Assembly: GCA_020431405.1 (NCBI GenBank)
Contig: JAGQIK010000602.1
Span: 1 to 38,591 of the forward strand
DNA length: 38,591 nt
Direction: 5' to 3'
DNA from: Myxococcales bacterium
Lineage (GTDB): Bacteria > Myxococcota_A > Polyangia > GCA-2747355
Shown here piece by piece: positions 21,228-31,928 of this stretch. Numbering within the stretch: the stretch's first letter is position 1; each line of letters starts with the position of its first letter. Position numbers and translations under genes: made by a program. The notes below the pieces were generated by a model, which did not search any database, was not told the DNA's origin, and saw only the letters and a list, made by a program, of their open reading frames with translations.

Positions 21228-21675
21228 CCGTGTCGCGCTCGTCTCCCGCGGAGATTGTAAACAGGTTGCGCCACGGGCCAGGCATGAACAGATCCATCGG
21301 CGGGATGTCGTAGACGCCATCTTCGCTGCCTGCCACCGCGCTGAAGCGTGGCGGCGACGTACCGTGTCCGTGGGTGGGCATCGTCGGCGTGATCGTCAAC
21401 GTGGCACCTCCCAGCGCGGCGCCCGAGGCATCGCTCAGCGCCACGGTCCAGGCGTTGTCGCCACGCGCCGGCGGCGCGGGCGAGGCGCTGCGAAATGTCA
21501 CCGTGAAGAGGCCGTCGGTGGTCGCGAAGCTGAGGCCCGGCGCGAAGACGCTGACATCAACGCCGTCGCAGCGATCGAAGGCCGCGCTATCGGGCACGGT
21601 GGCGGCGCTGTCGTTGCCGCCGCAGGCCGCCAGCAGCAGCCCGAAAAGCGCTGTCGCGAGCGCCTTCACACGCAC
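21199..21675 (-). CDS. Small lipoprotein with YtkA/FixH-like domain
   Basis: A 158-residue lipoprotein with lipobox LLAAC, lipidated at Cys18. The rest is one beta-rich domain: GLFTVTFRSASPAPPARGDNAWTVALSDASG, then LTITPTMPTHGHGTSPPRF. The MPTHGHG phrase is typical of YtkA-like domains, which have an Ig-like fold and may bind metal through Met/His. The gene starts at a GTG 3 bp after the stop of the NHL lipoprotein gene and runs 29 bp into the cytochrome gene, so the three are one transcription unit and probably act in the same extracytoplasmic process. Domain call moderate; function unknown. Confidence 0.82.
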   Translation of the reverse strand: MRVKALATALFGLLLAACGGNDSAATVPDSAAFDRCDGVDVSVFAPGLSFATTDGLFTVTFRSASPAPPARGDNAWTVALSDASGAALGGATLTITPTMPTHGHGTSPPRFSAVAGSEDGVYDIPPMDLFMPGPWRNLFTISAGDERDTGEVWFCIPR

Positions 21676-21678
21676 GCT

Positions 21679-22920
21679 CTACTTCGGCTCGATGCGCAGC
21701 ACTTCGTTGGCCTTGAAGTCGACCACGTAGAGGTTGCCGTCAGGCCCGACGGCGAGCCCCATCAGCGAGCCGGCCGCGCGACCCGTGTCGAGCCAATCGA
21801 GCCGCTTGCCCTGCATGTCGAAGGCGGTGATGCGCGAGGTCTTCCAGTCGCTGACAAAGACCACGCCGTCGTTGATCGCGATGCCGCTCGGTTTGCTGAG
21901 CTGGTTGGCGCTGCCTTCGGCGAAGGTGCGGATCGACACGCCGCTCATCACGACCTGCTCGCCGCCGTCGTAGTTGGGCATCACGGGCGTGGCGACGTTG
22001 CCGAGGCTGGTGTCGATCACGGCGACGCGGGCGTTTCCCGTGTCGGCGACGTAGAGCATCTTCTTCTGCGGCCCGAAAGCCATGTGCGAGGGCACCTGCG
22101 GCTCGCGCTTGACGTTGCCCATGGCGTAGTGCCGCACCGAGCCGTCGCCGTGGTACGTGCCGCCCGGGCCGTGGTCCTTGCCGAAGTCGTAGCGCGCGAT
22201 GGAGTTGTGGTAGCCGTCGAAGACCCAATAGACGTTGGCCTTCTCCCAGGCGATGCCCATGCCGTTGGGCGAGTTGTGCATCATGTCGAGGTGGCCGCCG
22301 TGGCCGCCGTCGAAGACGTTGAGGTCGGAGGTGTAGAGCGTCGGGCCCATGAAGTCGGCGGGCGTGCCGTTGGGCCCCTGCGTCTTCTTGTCCGTCTCGT
22401 GGATCGTGGCGAAGTTGCGCTTGCCGTTCCAGCCGCTGAAGTCCTCGCCGAAGGCGATGCCCGAGGGCTGCGCCAGGAAGTGCGCGCCGGTGAGCGTGCG
22501 GCGCTTGAGGTTCTGGGCGCTGTCGTTGGCGCCGGTGGCGTCGCCGAGGATCACCACCGACTCGTCACCCTGGTTGACGATCCAAAGCTGCCCGCGGCTG
22601 TCGGGGTGGAACGCGAGATCGCGCGGCCCCATCAGGCCGTCTTTGCCCTGCGCGACGACGGTGATCGTCACCGAGCCGGCGCTGTGCGTGCCGTTGCCGA
22701 GCAGCGGGAGGCCAGAAGGCCCGCTGTCAGGCTGTGGCGGTTGTGTCGAGTCGCCGCCAACGCCGCCGTCGCCGCCGCCTGTGCGACCGTCGACGAGATT
22801 GATGGTGCCGTCGCCGTTGGCGGGCGTGCTGTCGCCGCAGGCAACCAGCGAGAGGGACAGCGGAAGCGACAGAAAAGCAGGGAGCGCGGCGCGTACGAGG
22901 CGTCTCGCCAGGATCTGCAT
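21679..22920 (-). CDS. NHL-repeat beta-propeller lipoprotein
   Basis: A 413-residue lipoprotein (signal to LVAC, Cys28) with a Gly/Asp/Pro-rich linker to about residue 75, then a beta-propeller. Repeat-like phrases include GPRDLAFHPDSRGQLWIVNQGD, LAQPSGIAFGEDF, SPNGMGIAWEKANVYWVFDGYHNSIARYDF, LYVADTGNARVAVIDT, LSKPSGIAINDGVVFVSDW and GLAVGPDGNLYVVDFKANEVLRI, typical of NHL/SMP-30-like propellers used as ligand or protein scaffolds. A His/Gly cluster (FDGGHGGHLDMMHNSPNGMG) could bind metal. It is the first gene of the leftward redox operon. AGAGG lies six bases before the ATG. Scaffold or sensor role is inference. Confidence 0.9.
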   Translation of the reverse strand: MQILARRLVRAALPAFLSLPLSLSLVACGDSTPANGDGTINLVDGRTGGGDGGVGGDSTQPPQPDSGPSGLPLLGNGTHSAGSVTITVVAQGKDGLMGPRDLAFHPDSRGQLWIVNQGDESVVILGDATGANDSAQNLKRRTLTGAHFLAQPSGIAFGEDFSGWNGKRNFATIHETDKKTQGPNGTPADFMGPTLYTSDLNVFDGGHGGHLDMMHNSPNGMGIAWEKANVYWVFDGYHNSIARYDFGKDHGPGGTYHGDGSVRHYAMGNVKREPQVPSHMAFGPQKKMLYVADTGNARVAVIDTSLGNVATPVMPNYDGGEQVVMSGVSIRTFAEGSANQLSKPSGIAINDGVVFVSDWKTSRITAFDMQGKRLDWLDTGRAAGSLMGLAVGPDGNLYVVDFKANEVLRIEPK

Positions 22921-23074
22921 GTAATACCTCTGACTAACTTAGATTCGCGTGTAATTCCCGACGATAGCGTCGTGTGTCAGTGAGCATATCCGTTACGGCC
23001 CCCTGGGCAAGCGTGTTACGGTGCGGGCGTCACAAATCCCACAAATGGCTGATCTGGCTGCACAATAGGCGCAG

Positions 23075-24418
23075 ATGAGACTCGACCGCCTCGCGCTCGG
23101 CCTCACGCGGCTGACCGCCCGCTGGACGCCGAGCGCCTTCGCCATCGCGTGCCTGCTGACGCTGGTGACGCTGGTGGCCGGTGTGACCCTCGGCGAGGCG
23201 AGCCTGCCCGAGGTGATCCGCAGCTGGGGCGATGGCTTCTGGGCGCTGCTGCGCTTCGGCATGCAGATGTGTCTGATCGTCTTTTGCGGCTACATGGTCG
23301 CCGTCGCGGCGCCGGTGCGCGCGGCGCTGCGCTGGCTGGCGCGCCGGCCGCGATCGCCACGGCAAGCGGTGGTCGCCATGGCGCTGGTGGCGATGGCCAT
23401 CGCCTGGCTTCACTGGGGCCTCGGGCTGATCGCCAGCGCGGTGATGGTCGGCTTCGTCGCCGCCGAGCAGCCGCGCGCCGACTACCGCTTGCTCGTCGCC
23501 GTCTCCTACTTCGGCCTCGGCGCCACCTGGCACGCCGGGCCGAGCGGCTCGGTGCCGTTGCTGCTGGCGACGCCCAACAACTTCCTCGTCAAGGGTGGGG
23601 TGTTCGACCAGCTGATCGGCATCGATCGCACCATCGGCATGCCCTTCAACATCGGCTTCGTCACCGTCGTCGTCACCGCCCTCGCCCTGCTCGCGGCGCT
23701 CCTGCATCCGCGCGATGAAGACGTGGTCAGCATCGACCGCGCCGTCGCCGACGAGCTCGCCGCCTACGAGCCGCCCGACCGCCCCGCCTCGCCGACGCCG
23801 GCGCAGCGCGTCGACCACTCGCCGCTGATAAACCTCGCGCTCGGCGCGGCGGGCATCGCCTGGCTGGTGCTGCGCTTCACGCGCGAAGGCTTCACGCTCG
23901 ATCTCGACCGCGTCAACTTCATCTTCTTGATCGCCGCCGTGCTGTTGCACTGGCGCCCGGCCTCGCTGACCCGCGCTGCGCGCGAGGGCAGCGCGCACCT
24001 TCACGGCATCGTGCTGCAGTTTCCGCTCTACGCCGGCATGTTCGGCATCATCAAAGGCACCAAGCTCGCCAGCAAGCTCACCGCGGCGTTCGTCTCGCTC
24101 AGCTCGCGCCGCACCTTCCCGCTGGTGACCTTCTGGTACTCGGGCCTGCTCAACTACTTCGTGCCCTCGGGCGGCTCCAAGTGGGCCATCGAAGCGCCGT
24201 ACCTCTTGCGCGCTGGCGCCAAGCTCGGCGTACCGGTCGAAAAGACGGCGATGGCCTACGCCTACGGCGACATGTCGACCAACCTGATCCAGCCGTTCTG
24301 GGCGATCCCGCTGCTGTCGGTGGCCAAGCTCGAGTTCAAGGACATCCTCGGCTACGAGGTGCTGGCCTTCTTGCTCTACAGCATCATCTCCAGCGTCGCC
24401 CTGGCCTTCTTCTACTAG
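23075..24418 (+). CDS. atoE: AtoE-type short-chain fatty acid transporter
   Basis: A 447-residue integral membrane protein, close to the length of E. coli AtoE (about 440), with around ten hydrophobic segments. Family-like phrases are TARWTPSAFAIACLLTLVT, FWALLRFGMQMCLIVFCGYMVA, LHWGLGLIASAVM, YFGLGATWHAGPSGSVPLLLATPNNFL, TIGMPFNIGFVTVV, LLNYFVPSGGSKWAIEAPYLL and YGDMSTNLIQPFWAIPLL. AtoE carries short-chain fatty acids such as acetoacetate or butyrate across the inner membrane. No ato catabolic genes are beside it. It diverges from the NHL operon across 154 bp and ends 13 bp from the convergent aminopeptidase. TAGG lies eight bases before the ATG. Family firm, substrate inferred. Confidence 0.9.
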   Translation: MRLDRLALGLTRLTARWTPSAFAIACLLTLVTLVAGVTLGEASLPEVIRSWGDGFWALLRFGMQMCLIVFCGYMVAVAAPVRAALRWLARRPRSPRQAVVAMALVAMAIAWLHWGLGLIASAVMVGFVAAEQPRADYRLLVAVSYFGLGATWHAGPSGSVPLLLATPNNFLVKGGVFDQLIGIDRTIGMPFNIGFVTVVVTALALLAALLHPRDEDVVSIDRAVADELAAYEPPDRPASPTPAQRVDHSPLINLALGAAGIAWLVLRFTREGFTLDLDRVNFIFLIAAVLLHWRPASLTRAAREGSAHLHGIVLQFPLYAGMFGIIKGTKLASKLTAAFVSLSSRRTFPLVTFWYSGLLNYFVPSGGSKWAIEAPYLLRAGAKLGVPVEKTAMAYAYGDMSTNLIQPFWAIPLLSVAKLEFKDILGYEVLAFLLYSIISSVALAFFY

Positions 24419-24431
24419 ACAGCGCCAAGCG

Positions 24432-27248
<2,817 letters not shown>

Positions 27249-27254
27249 GCGCAG

Positions 27255-27866
27255 CTACGACCGGCCCTTGAGATCGGCCAGCACGTGCTCGGCGGCGCGG
27301 GCGGCCTCCTGGATGTTGGCCTCGGGGCCACCCAGGTAGATGCGCCCGAAGGCGCCGAAGGCGCGAAACTCGAGCACGTTGATCGGCGCTGCTTTTTCGG
27401 CTTCGTTGGCCGCGATCGCCGCGTAGCCGGCCGGACGAACCTCGAGCACGTAGAGCGCCTCGTTCTCGCCGATCATGTTGCCGTGGCGCATGCGGTTGAT
27501 CAGCTGCGACTGATAGCCCTCGAGACCGGTGATGATCTCGTTGGAGATGACCTGCGGCTTCATGCGGTCGTGCTCGGTGAGCCCCATGCGCTCGAGGATC
27601 GCGGCGCCGGCCTCGCGCACCTGGCCCTGATCCTCGTGGTGCAGCTCGAGCAGCCCGTAGGCGCGCTCGACGATGAGCATGCCCGGCGTCGCCGCGGTGC
27701 GCTTGAGCGCCACGTCTGTGAGCTCGTTGATCGCGATGCCTGGCGCTATCTCGACGAACAGCGAGGCCTGCTCCTCCAGCGGCATGAAGCCTGGGCAGAC
27801 GGTCTGCAGAAAGCCCGTGACCTGAGGTTGCAGGATGTCGATGAAGCTGAACGTGCGCAGCTGCAT
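27255..27866 (-). CDS. Tandem-BMC shell protein (BMC-T), CsoS1D/CcmP-like
   Basis: A 203-residue protein with two bacterial microcompartment domains. Domain 1 is about residues 34-95 (QASLFVEIAPGIAINELTDVAL, then MLIVERAYGLLELHHEDQGQV). Domain 2 is about 135-200 (ALYVLEVRPAGYAAIAANEAE, then FRAFGAFGRIYLGG). The N-terminal LRTFSFIDILQPQVTGFLQTV and linker DRMKPQVISNEII resemble, from memory, the carboxysome proteins CsoS1D and CcmP, whose pores are gated by an adjacent Glu-Arg pair; here Glu67-Arg68 occupy the VER motif. Such proteins form trimers that stack into gated double layers. No RuBisCO, other shell genes or encapsulated enzymes are in this window. It heads a two-gene unit with the aminopeptidase. 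BMC call strong, subfamily moderate. Confidence 0.85.
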   Translation of the reverse strand: MQLRTFSFIDILQPQVTGFLQTVCPGFMPLEEQASLFVEIAPGIAINELTDVALKRTAATPGMLIVERAYGLLELHHEDQGQVREAGAAILERMGLTEHDRMKPQVISNEIITGLEGYQSQLINRMRHGNMIGENEALYVLEVRPAGYAAIAANEAEKAAPINVLEFRAFGAFGRIYLGGPEANIQEAARAAEHVLADLKGRS

Positions 27867-27961
27867 GGTGGCCTCGTGAGGGGGGACAGGCTGGTCTACC
27901 AGCGACGCGACGAGCGTGTCAACGCATTCACCTTGCCGGACGTCTCGTCGCGGGCCTCGGT

Positions 27962-27990
27962 TTGCGCGGTGTGCCCCGCTGGGATAGCAT
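27962..27990 (+). promoter_or_regulatory. Candidate promoter of the rightward TPR/lipoprotein pair
   Basis: TTGCGC (27962-27967) and TAGCAT (27985-27990) are exactly 17 bp apart, 23 bases before the ATG at 28013. Matches to the sigma-70 consensus are 3/6 and 4/6. It sits in the only intergenic gap upstream of the pair. Confidence 0.35.
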
Positions 27991-28012
27991 CAAATCTAAC
28001 TTACGGGGATCA

Positions 28013-28927
28013 ATGCAAAGAGCGCTTAGTTATGCCCTGGCGGCGGCGCTGCTGTGCAGCCTGCCCTCTTCGGCCGTCGCCAAGAAGCGAAACATCAGCC
28101 CCGCCGAGCGCAAGCTCGCGCAGCGGCACTTCGAGCTGGCCAGTACCTACTACCAGCAGGCCGCCTACGACGAGGCGCTCAAGTACTTCGACAAGTCGTA
28201 CCAGCTCAGCGGCGAGCCAGCGCTGCTCTTCAACATCGGCAAGTGCTACGAGGCGCTGGGCAAGCTCGAGCAGGCGATCGCGAGCTACCGTGCCTTCCTC
28301 AAGGACAGCGGCAGCAACCCTACCGTCGAGGCGCGTATCCGCAACCTCAGCAGTCGGCTGCCCAAGAAGGCGCCCGTGCCCAAACCCGCGCCGAAGCCGG
28401 CGCCCAAAGCCGGCGGCGACGACCCCAAGGCCAAGCCCAACACGCCCGCGAGCACGCCGAAGACGGCCAGCGCGACGCCTGCGCCGGCCAAGGACCCACC
28501 CGCCAGCAGCACGCCGCCCGCGGCCGCGCCGAGCGACAGCGGCGGCGCGCGCACCTGGAGCTGGTGGACCGGCTGGGCGCTCGCCGGCGCGGGCGTGGCC
28601 GCCGTCGGTCTCGGCATCGCCTTCGGCGTGATCGCCAAGAACAAGGCCGACAGCGTGCAAGGCTACTACCGCGACGGCAATCGAGACTGGAGCGAGGTCG
28701 AGCCCATCGCCAGCGACGGTCAGACCTTCGAGACGGCGCAGGTCGTCTCGCTGGCCGTGGGCGTCGGGCTCGCCGCGGGCGGCGCCGCGCTGCTGTTGTT
28801 CTTGCCGCGCAAGAAGGAGCCGAGCGCACGCGCTGGCCTGGGATCCAGCGGTCTGGGATCCAACGTGTCCGTGGCCCCGGTCATCGGCAGCGGCCTCTAC
28901 GGCGTCGCCGGCGCCTTGCGCTTCTAG
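28013..28927 (+). CDS. Exported TPR protein with two C-terminal membrane helices
   Basis: A 304-residue protein. It has a Sec signal (1-23), then two to three TPR-like helices (residues 30-117: RHFELASTYYQQAAYDEALKYF, LLFNIGKCYEALGKLEQAIASY), then a Pro/Ala/Lys linker (118-180). Two hydrophobic segments follow (about 185-207 and 244-265), and a C-terminus VAPVIGSGLYGVAGALRF. GGGG lies just before the ATG at 28013. The gene at 30877-31881 has the same architecture and a matching C-terminus (FAPVIGGGNFGVAGAIRF), so the two are paralogues. Each is followed by a Cys-motif lipoprotein gene. TPRs mediate protein-protein contacts, so an envelope scaffold is the likely role; the exact function is unknown. 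Confidence 0.85.
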   Translation: MQRALSYALAAALLCSLPSSAVAKKRNISPAERKLAQRHFELASTYYQQAAYDEALKYFDKSYQLSGEPALLFNIGKCYEALGKLEQAIASYRAFLKDSGSNPTVEARIRNLSSRLPKKAPVPKPAPKPAPKAGGDDPKAKPNTPASTPKTASATPAPAKDPPASSTPPAAAPSDSGGARTWSWWTGWALAGAGVAAVGLGIAFGVIAKNKADSVQGYYRDGNRDWSEVEPIASDGQTFETAQVVSLAVGVGLAAGGAALLLFLPRKKEPSARAGLGSSGLGSNVSVAPVIGSGLYGVAGALRF

Positions 28928-28931
28928 GAGG
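28926..28931 (+). promoter_or_regulatory. Consensus Shine-Dalgarno AGGAGG deciding a GTG start
   Basis: AGGAGG overlaps the stop codon of the TPR gene and stands seven bases before the GTG at 28939. The alternative GTG at 28933 is almost in contact with it and is less suitable. The overlap couples translation of the lipoprotein to the TPR gene. Confidence 0.75.
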
Positions 28932-28938
28932 AGTGACC

Positions 28939-30336
28939 GTGCGATCGAAAGCGACATCGCTCGCCGTCGCCGTCGCCGTCGCCGTCGTCGGCTTGGCGGC
29001 CTGCTACAGCGTCGACTTCGGCCCCGACGGCCAGTTCACCTGTCGAAACAGCGACCGCTGCCCCGAAGGCTTCGTCTGCCGCGCCGCGGTGTGCGTGCCC
29101 GAAGGCACCTCTGCCGACGCGACGGTAGACGGCGACGCCGCGCGGCCTGCCGATGGCGATCTCGGCGGCCCGCGCGACGGCGACATCGGCATCGACGACA
29201 CCAGGCCGCCCGACCAGGCCGTGCCCAACGTCTGCGCCGTGGCCGCAGGCCCGGTGCAGGTCGCGAGCAAGCTGCACGTCAAAGGAACCTACGGCGTCGA
29301 CTTCGATCGCGCCGATGGCGTGATGTGGGTCAGCTTCAGCCGCGCCGCCGGCTCGAGCGACGCCGACGCCTCGACGCTCTGGACGCGCCGCACGCGCACC
29401 AATGATCCGACGAGCTTCGAAGCCGAGGTCAAGGTCGGCTCGCAGGCAGCGCCCTACTCGGCCATCGACGGCTACAAGGGCAGCTACGTCGTGGTCTACC
29501 CGAGCGAGAAGGGCGAGCTCGGCGCAGCGCAGGCCGGCGGCGGCACGCCGACGCGCGTCGTCTCGCTCGATTCGCGCAAGGGCGTGACGTGGGTCGCGGC
29601 GCGCGACGTGCCGGCGACCAACCCGCAGCTGGTGCACGTCGCCTTCGCCATCGAAAACGAGCAAGAGCTTCACGCGCTGAGCGTCACGCGCGGCAGCCTG
29701 GCCCTCAAAGACTCGGCGACGCTCGTCGACCGCGTCGTAGCGGGCGCCAGCAACACGGTCGGCCGCGGCCTGCGCATGGACAGCGAGACGCTGCTCAACC
29801 AGCCAGCCGTCGCGATCTCGTACTTCAAGGCCAACCTGCTCAAGGCCAACTTCGACCTGGTGCGCGCGGTGCGCGTCACGCCCACCAACTGGGCCACCAA
29901 GTCGCTCGATGCCACGCGCCCCGGCGCACAGCTCGAGGCGGGCCTCGCCATGTCCGGCGGTCCGCACCTCGCGCACAGCACGCGGCCCAACGCGCCGCTG
30001 AGCTACATCTCGCCCGCCGCGATCACTACCGACGTCTCGCTAAGCGGCACCGTGCCGCGCAACAACGCCCACGCCGTGATCGCGGCTAACAAAACGCAGC
30101 AGCTGATCGCCTTCGTCGACGCCAGCGGCGCGCTGCAGGTCACCGCGCGCAAGCCCAACGGCCCGTGGCTTGGCCCCGTGCTCGTCGACAACAAGGGCAA
30201 CAAGGCCGAGACGCGCGTGCTCGACATCAACGGCGGCGACGTCGCCGGCGGCAAGCTGCGCTACGTGATCTTGTGGCGCGAAAAGGGCGTCAGCGAGGAC
30301 AACCTGCTCGCCGCGCTGCTCGAGTGCACGCCCTAG
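28939..30336 (+). CDS. Lipoprotein with N-terminal Cys motif and beta-rich body
   Basis: A 465-residue lipoprotein with signal MRSKATSLAVAVAVAVVGLAAC, lipidated at Cys22. The first mature residues carry a small Cys motif (FTCRNSDRCPEGFVCRAAVCV) often seen at the start of myxobacterial lipoproteins, followed by an Asp/Gly-rich spacer. The rest is beta-rich and resembles a propeller or sialidase-like fold in phrasing (GTYGVDFDRADGVMWVSFSRAAG, SAIDGYKGSYVVVYPSEKGELG, VHVAFAIENEQELHAL), but I do not recognise a family. It follows the TPR gene by 11 bp. The leftward lipoprotein at 30361-30864 shares the Cys motif but lacks this body. Probably outer-membrane anchored; role unknown. Confidence 0.85.
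   Translation: MRSKATSLAVAVAVAVVGLAACYSVDFGPDGQFTCRNSDRCPEGFVCRAAVCVPEGTSADATVDGDAARPADGDLGGPRDGDIGIDDTRPPDQAVPNVCAVAAGPVQVASKLHVKGTYGVDFDRADGVMWVSFSRAAGSSDADASTLWTRRTRTNDPTSFEAEVKVGSQAAPYSAIDGYKGSYVVVYPSEKGELGAAQAGGGTPTRVVSLDSRKGVTWVAARDVPATNPQLVHVAFAIENEQELHALSVTRGSLALKDSATLVDRVVAGASNTVGRGLRMDSETLLNQPAVAISYFKANLLKANFDLVRAVRVTPTNWATKSLDATRPGAQLEAGLAMSGGPHLAHSTRPNAPLSYISPAAITTDVSLSGTVPRNNAHAVIAANKTQQLIAFVDASGALQVTARKPNGPWLGPVLVDNKGNKAETRVLDINGGDVAGGKLRYVILWREKGVSEDNLLAALLECTP
28963..28986 (+). repeat. GCCGTC hexamer repeat inside a signal peptide
   Basis: Four perfect GCCGTC units encode Ala-Val pairs that make up the hydrophobic core of the lipoprotein signal. A change in copy number would lengthen or shorten the core by two residues without shifting the frame. 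Confidence 0.8.
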
Positions 30337-30360
30337 CGATGCGCGCGCCCTGGACCCAGA

Positions 30361-30864
30361 TCAGATACAGAACGGGTTGAGGCACAGCGGCAGGCAGCCC
30401 CAGATCGGCAGCCCCAGGATCGGGCAGCAGCAGGGGCCGTCCTGCGAGTTGGCGCAGTCGGCGTTGCTCTGACAGGAGCCGATGCGCGGCAAGTCCATCG
30501 TGGAGTCCGTCGGCGTGCCGAAGTCGGGCGGCGGCGGGTTGTTCACGTCGGGGTACGACGTGTCGGGCCACACGAAGGTGTCCTGCCGCGGGGCGTCGTC
30601 GGGCGGCTGCGGGCGGTCCAGCGTCGTGTCGGCGACGATGCCGATGTCCGGGCGCGGCGTGGTCGAGTCGCGCCCGAGGCTCGCGCCCTCTTTGACGCAG
30701 ACGCGGATCGTGCCGTTGCCGACGCACTGGTAGCCGTCGGGACACTCGGGCTGCCCGTTGTTGCAGTAGAACGGCGCGAGGCCGAGGTCAGGTGTGCAGT
30801 CGACGGTGACGACGAGCGCCACTGCGCCGACAAGCAGGGCTCCGCTGACGACCCGCGCGCGCAC
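30361..30864 (-). CDS. Small Cys-rich exported protein or lipoprotein
   Basis: A 167-residue protein with an N-terminal hydrophobic segment (VVSGALLVGAVALVVTVDC); the sequence TVDC is a poor lipobox, so lipidation is uncertain. A Cys motif follows (FYCNNGQPECPDGYQCVGN, VCV) that matches the one in the rightward lipoprotein at 28939. A long Pro/Asp-rich disordered spacer (RPDIGIVADTTLDRPQPPDDAP) leads to a second Cys cluster (CQSNADCANSQDGPCCCPILG, CLPLCLNPFCI). The start is uncertain: GTG at 30862-30864 or TTG at 30871-30873, neither with a clear Shine-Dalgarno. It lies 12 bp after the second TPR gene in the same transcription unit. No family recognised. Confidence 0.72.
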   Translation of the reverse strand: MRARVVSGALLVGAVALVVTVDCTPDLGLAPFYCNNGQPECPDGYQCVGNGTIRVCVKEGASLGRDSTTPRPDIGIVADTTLDRPQPPDDAPRQDTFVWPDTSYPDVNNPPPPDFGTPTDSTMDLPRIGSCQSNADCANSQDGPCCCPILGLPIWGCLPLCLNPFCI

Positions 30865-30876
30865 GAAAGCCAAGCG

Positions 30877-31881
30877 CTAGAAGCGGATGGCGCCGGCGAC
30901 GCCGAAGTTGCCGCCGCCGATGACCGGCGCGAACACCACGTTCGTCTCCGAGCGCGACTTGGTGGTCTTGCTCGAGGTCTCTTTGCTGGGCTTGTCGAGC
31001 ACCCAGAAGATCACGGCCGCCGCCGCCATCGCGCCGCCAGCGGCGAACGAGACGATGGAGATCGTGCGCTTGTTCTTGACGCCCTGCTCGAGGTCGAAGT
31101 GTTCCTTGCTGAACGAGATCGTCGGCTGCGTGCCGGTGGGGTTGCTGTCCTTGACCGCCGACTCGAGCTTGCTCGCGTCGCCCGCTGCGAGGCCGGCGAA
31201 GGTTGCACCCATGGCGATACCGCCAACGGCGAGCCCCGTGGCGACCCACTTGAGCCAACCGAGCGCCGAGCCGCCCTTGCCGCCCTTGTCGGTGGTGTCG
31301 GCCTGCTGCTGTTGCTGCTGCTGCGCCGCCTTCTTGCCGGCGATCGCGTCGGGGACCTCGTTGTCCTCGCCCGTCGGCGCGCCGATCTTGGCCGTCTTCT
31401 TGGCCGCCGGCGTGGGCGTTGGCGCAGGCGTGGGCGTGGGCGTGGGCGCAGGGGCCGGCGCAGCGGCCTTGCCCGAGCTGTCGTCGTCGTCATCATCGCT
31501 GGCGCCGACGACCATCTCGAGCTCGCGCACCTTGGCCTGGATCTTCGCGCGGTCCGGCGCTTGCGGCGCGTCTTTGAGGTAGCGCTTGAAGTACGAGATC
31601 GCCTTCCGCGCCTTGTTCATCTTGTAGTAGGTCTGGCCGAGATAACGCAGCAGCGCCGGGTGTGGCTTGAGCTTGTAGGCGCGCCCCAGCTCCGTGGCGG
31701 CGACCGCGTAGTTGCCAGCTTTGAACGCCGTGCGCCCCGCCTTGAACGCCTTGCGCGCCTCCGCAGCGTTGTCAGCACGTGCCGGCGTCGCGTCGAGCAG
31801 CACGGTGCCGCCGATCAGTGCGGCCATCAGGGCTGCCGGAAGGGCTCCGGCAGCCAGAAAAACTCGATACAGCTTCCGCAT
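30877..31881 (-). CDS. Exported TPR protein, paralogue of 28013-28927
   Basis: A 334-residue protein with signal peptide (MRKLYRVFLAAGALPAALMAALIGGTVLL, cleavage near ARA) and a TPR region (ARKAFKAGRTAFKAGNYAVAATELGRAYKLKP, LLRYLGQTYYKMNKARKAISYFKRYL). A six-Asp run, a Pro/Thr/Ala linker and a seven-Gln run come next, then two membrane helices (WVATGLAVGGIAMGATFAGLA and SIVSFAAGGAMAAAAVIFWVL) and the shared C-terminus FAPVIGGGNFGVAGAIRF. GGAG lies about eight bases upstream of the ATG. It is the middle gene of a leftward unit, 47 bp after the single-pass membrane protein and 12 bp before the Cys-rich gene. Membrane scaffold role inferred from TPRs. Confidence 0.88.
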   Translation of the reverse strand: MRKLYRVFLAAGALPAALMAALIGGTVLLDATPARADNAAEARKAFKAGRTAFKAGNYAVAATELGRAYKLKPHPALLRYLGQTYYKMNKARKAISYFKRYLKDAPQAPDRAKIQAKVRELEMVVGASDDDDDDSSGKAAAPAPAPTPTPTPAPTPTPAAKKTAKIGAPTGEDNEVPDAIAGKKAAQQQQQQQADTTDKGGKGGSALGWLKWVATGLAVGGIAMGATFAGLAAGDASKLESAVKDSNPTGTQPTISFSKEHFDLEQGVKNKRTISIVSFAAGGAMAAAAVIFWVLDKPSKETSSKTTKSRSETNVVFAPVIGGGNFGVAGAIRF

Positions 31882-31928
31882 TGTCGTTGTCTCCAGGCGG
31901 TACTTGCCAGGTGCTTACTTGCGAGGCG

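Noticed and set aside
22959-22972. CGACG-ATAG-CGTCG dyad in the divergent NHL/transporter gap as an operator
   Set aside because: Five-base half-sites of GC-rich sequence arise by chance often here, and there is no adjacent regulator gene to link it to.
27255-27866. Start of a full microcompartment operon
   Set aside because: The neighbours are an aminopeptidase and TPR proteins; no further shell protein or encapsulated enzyme is in the window.
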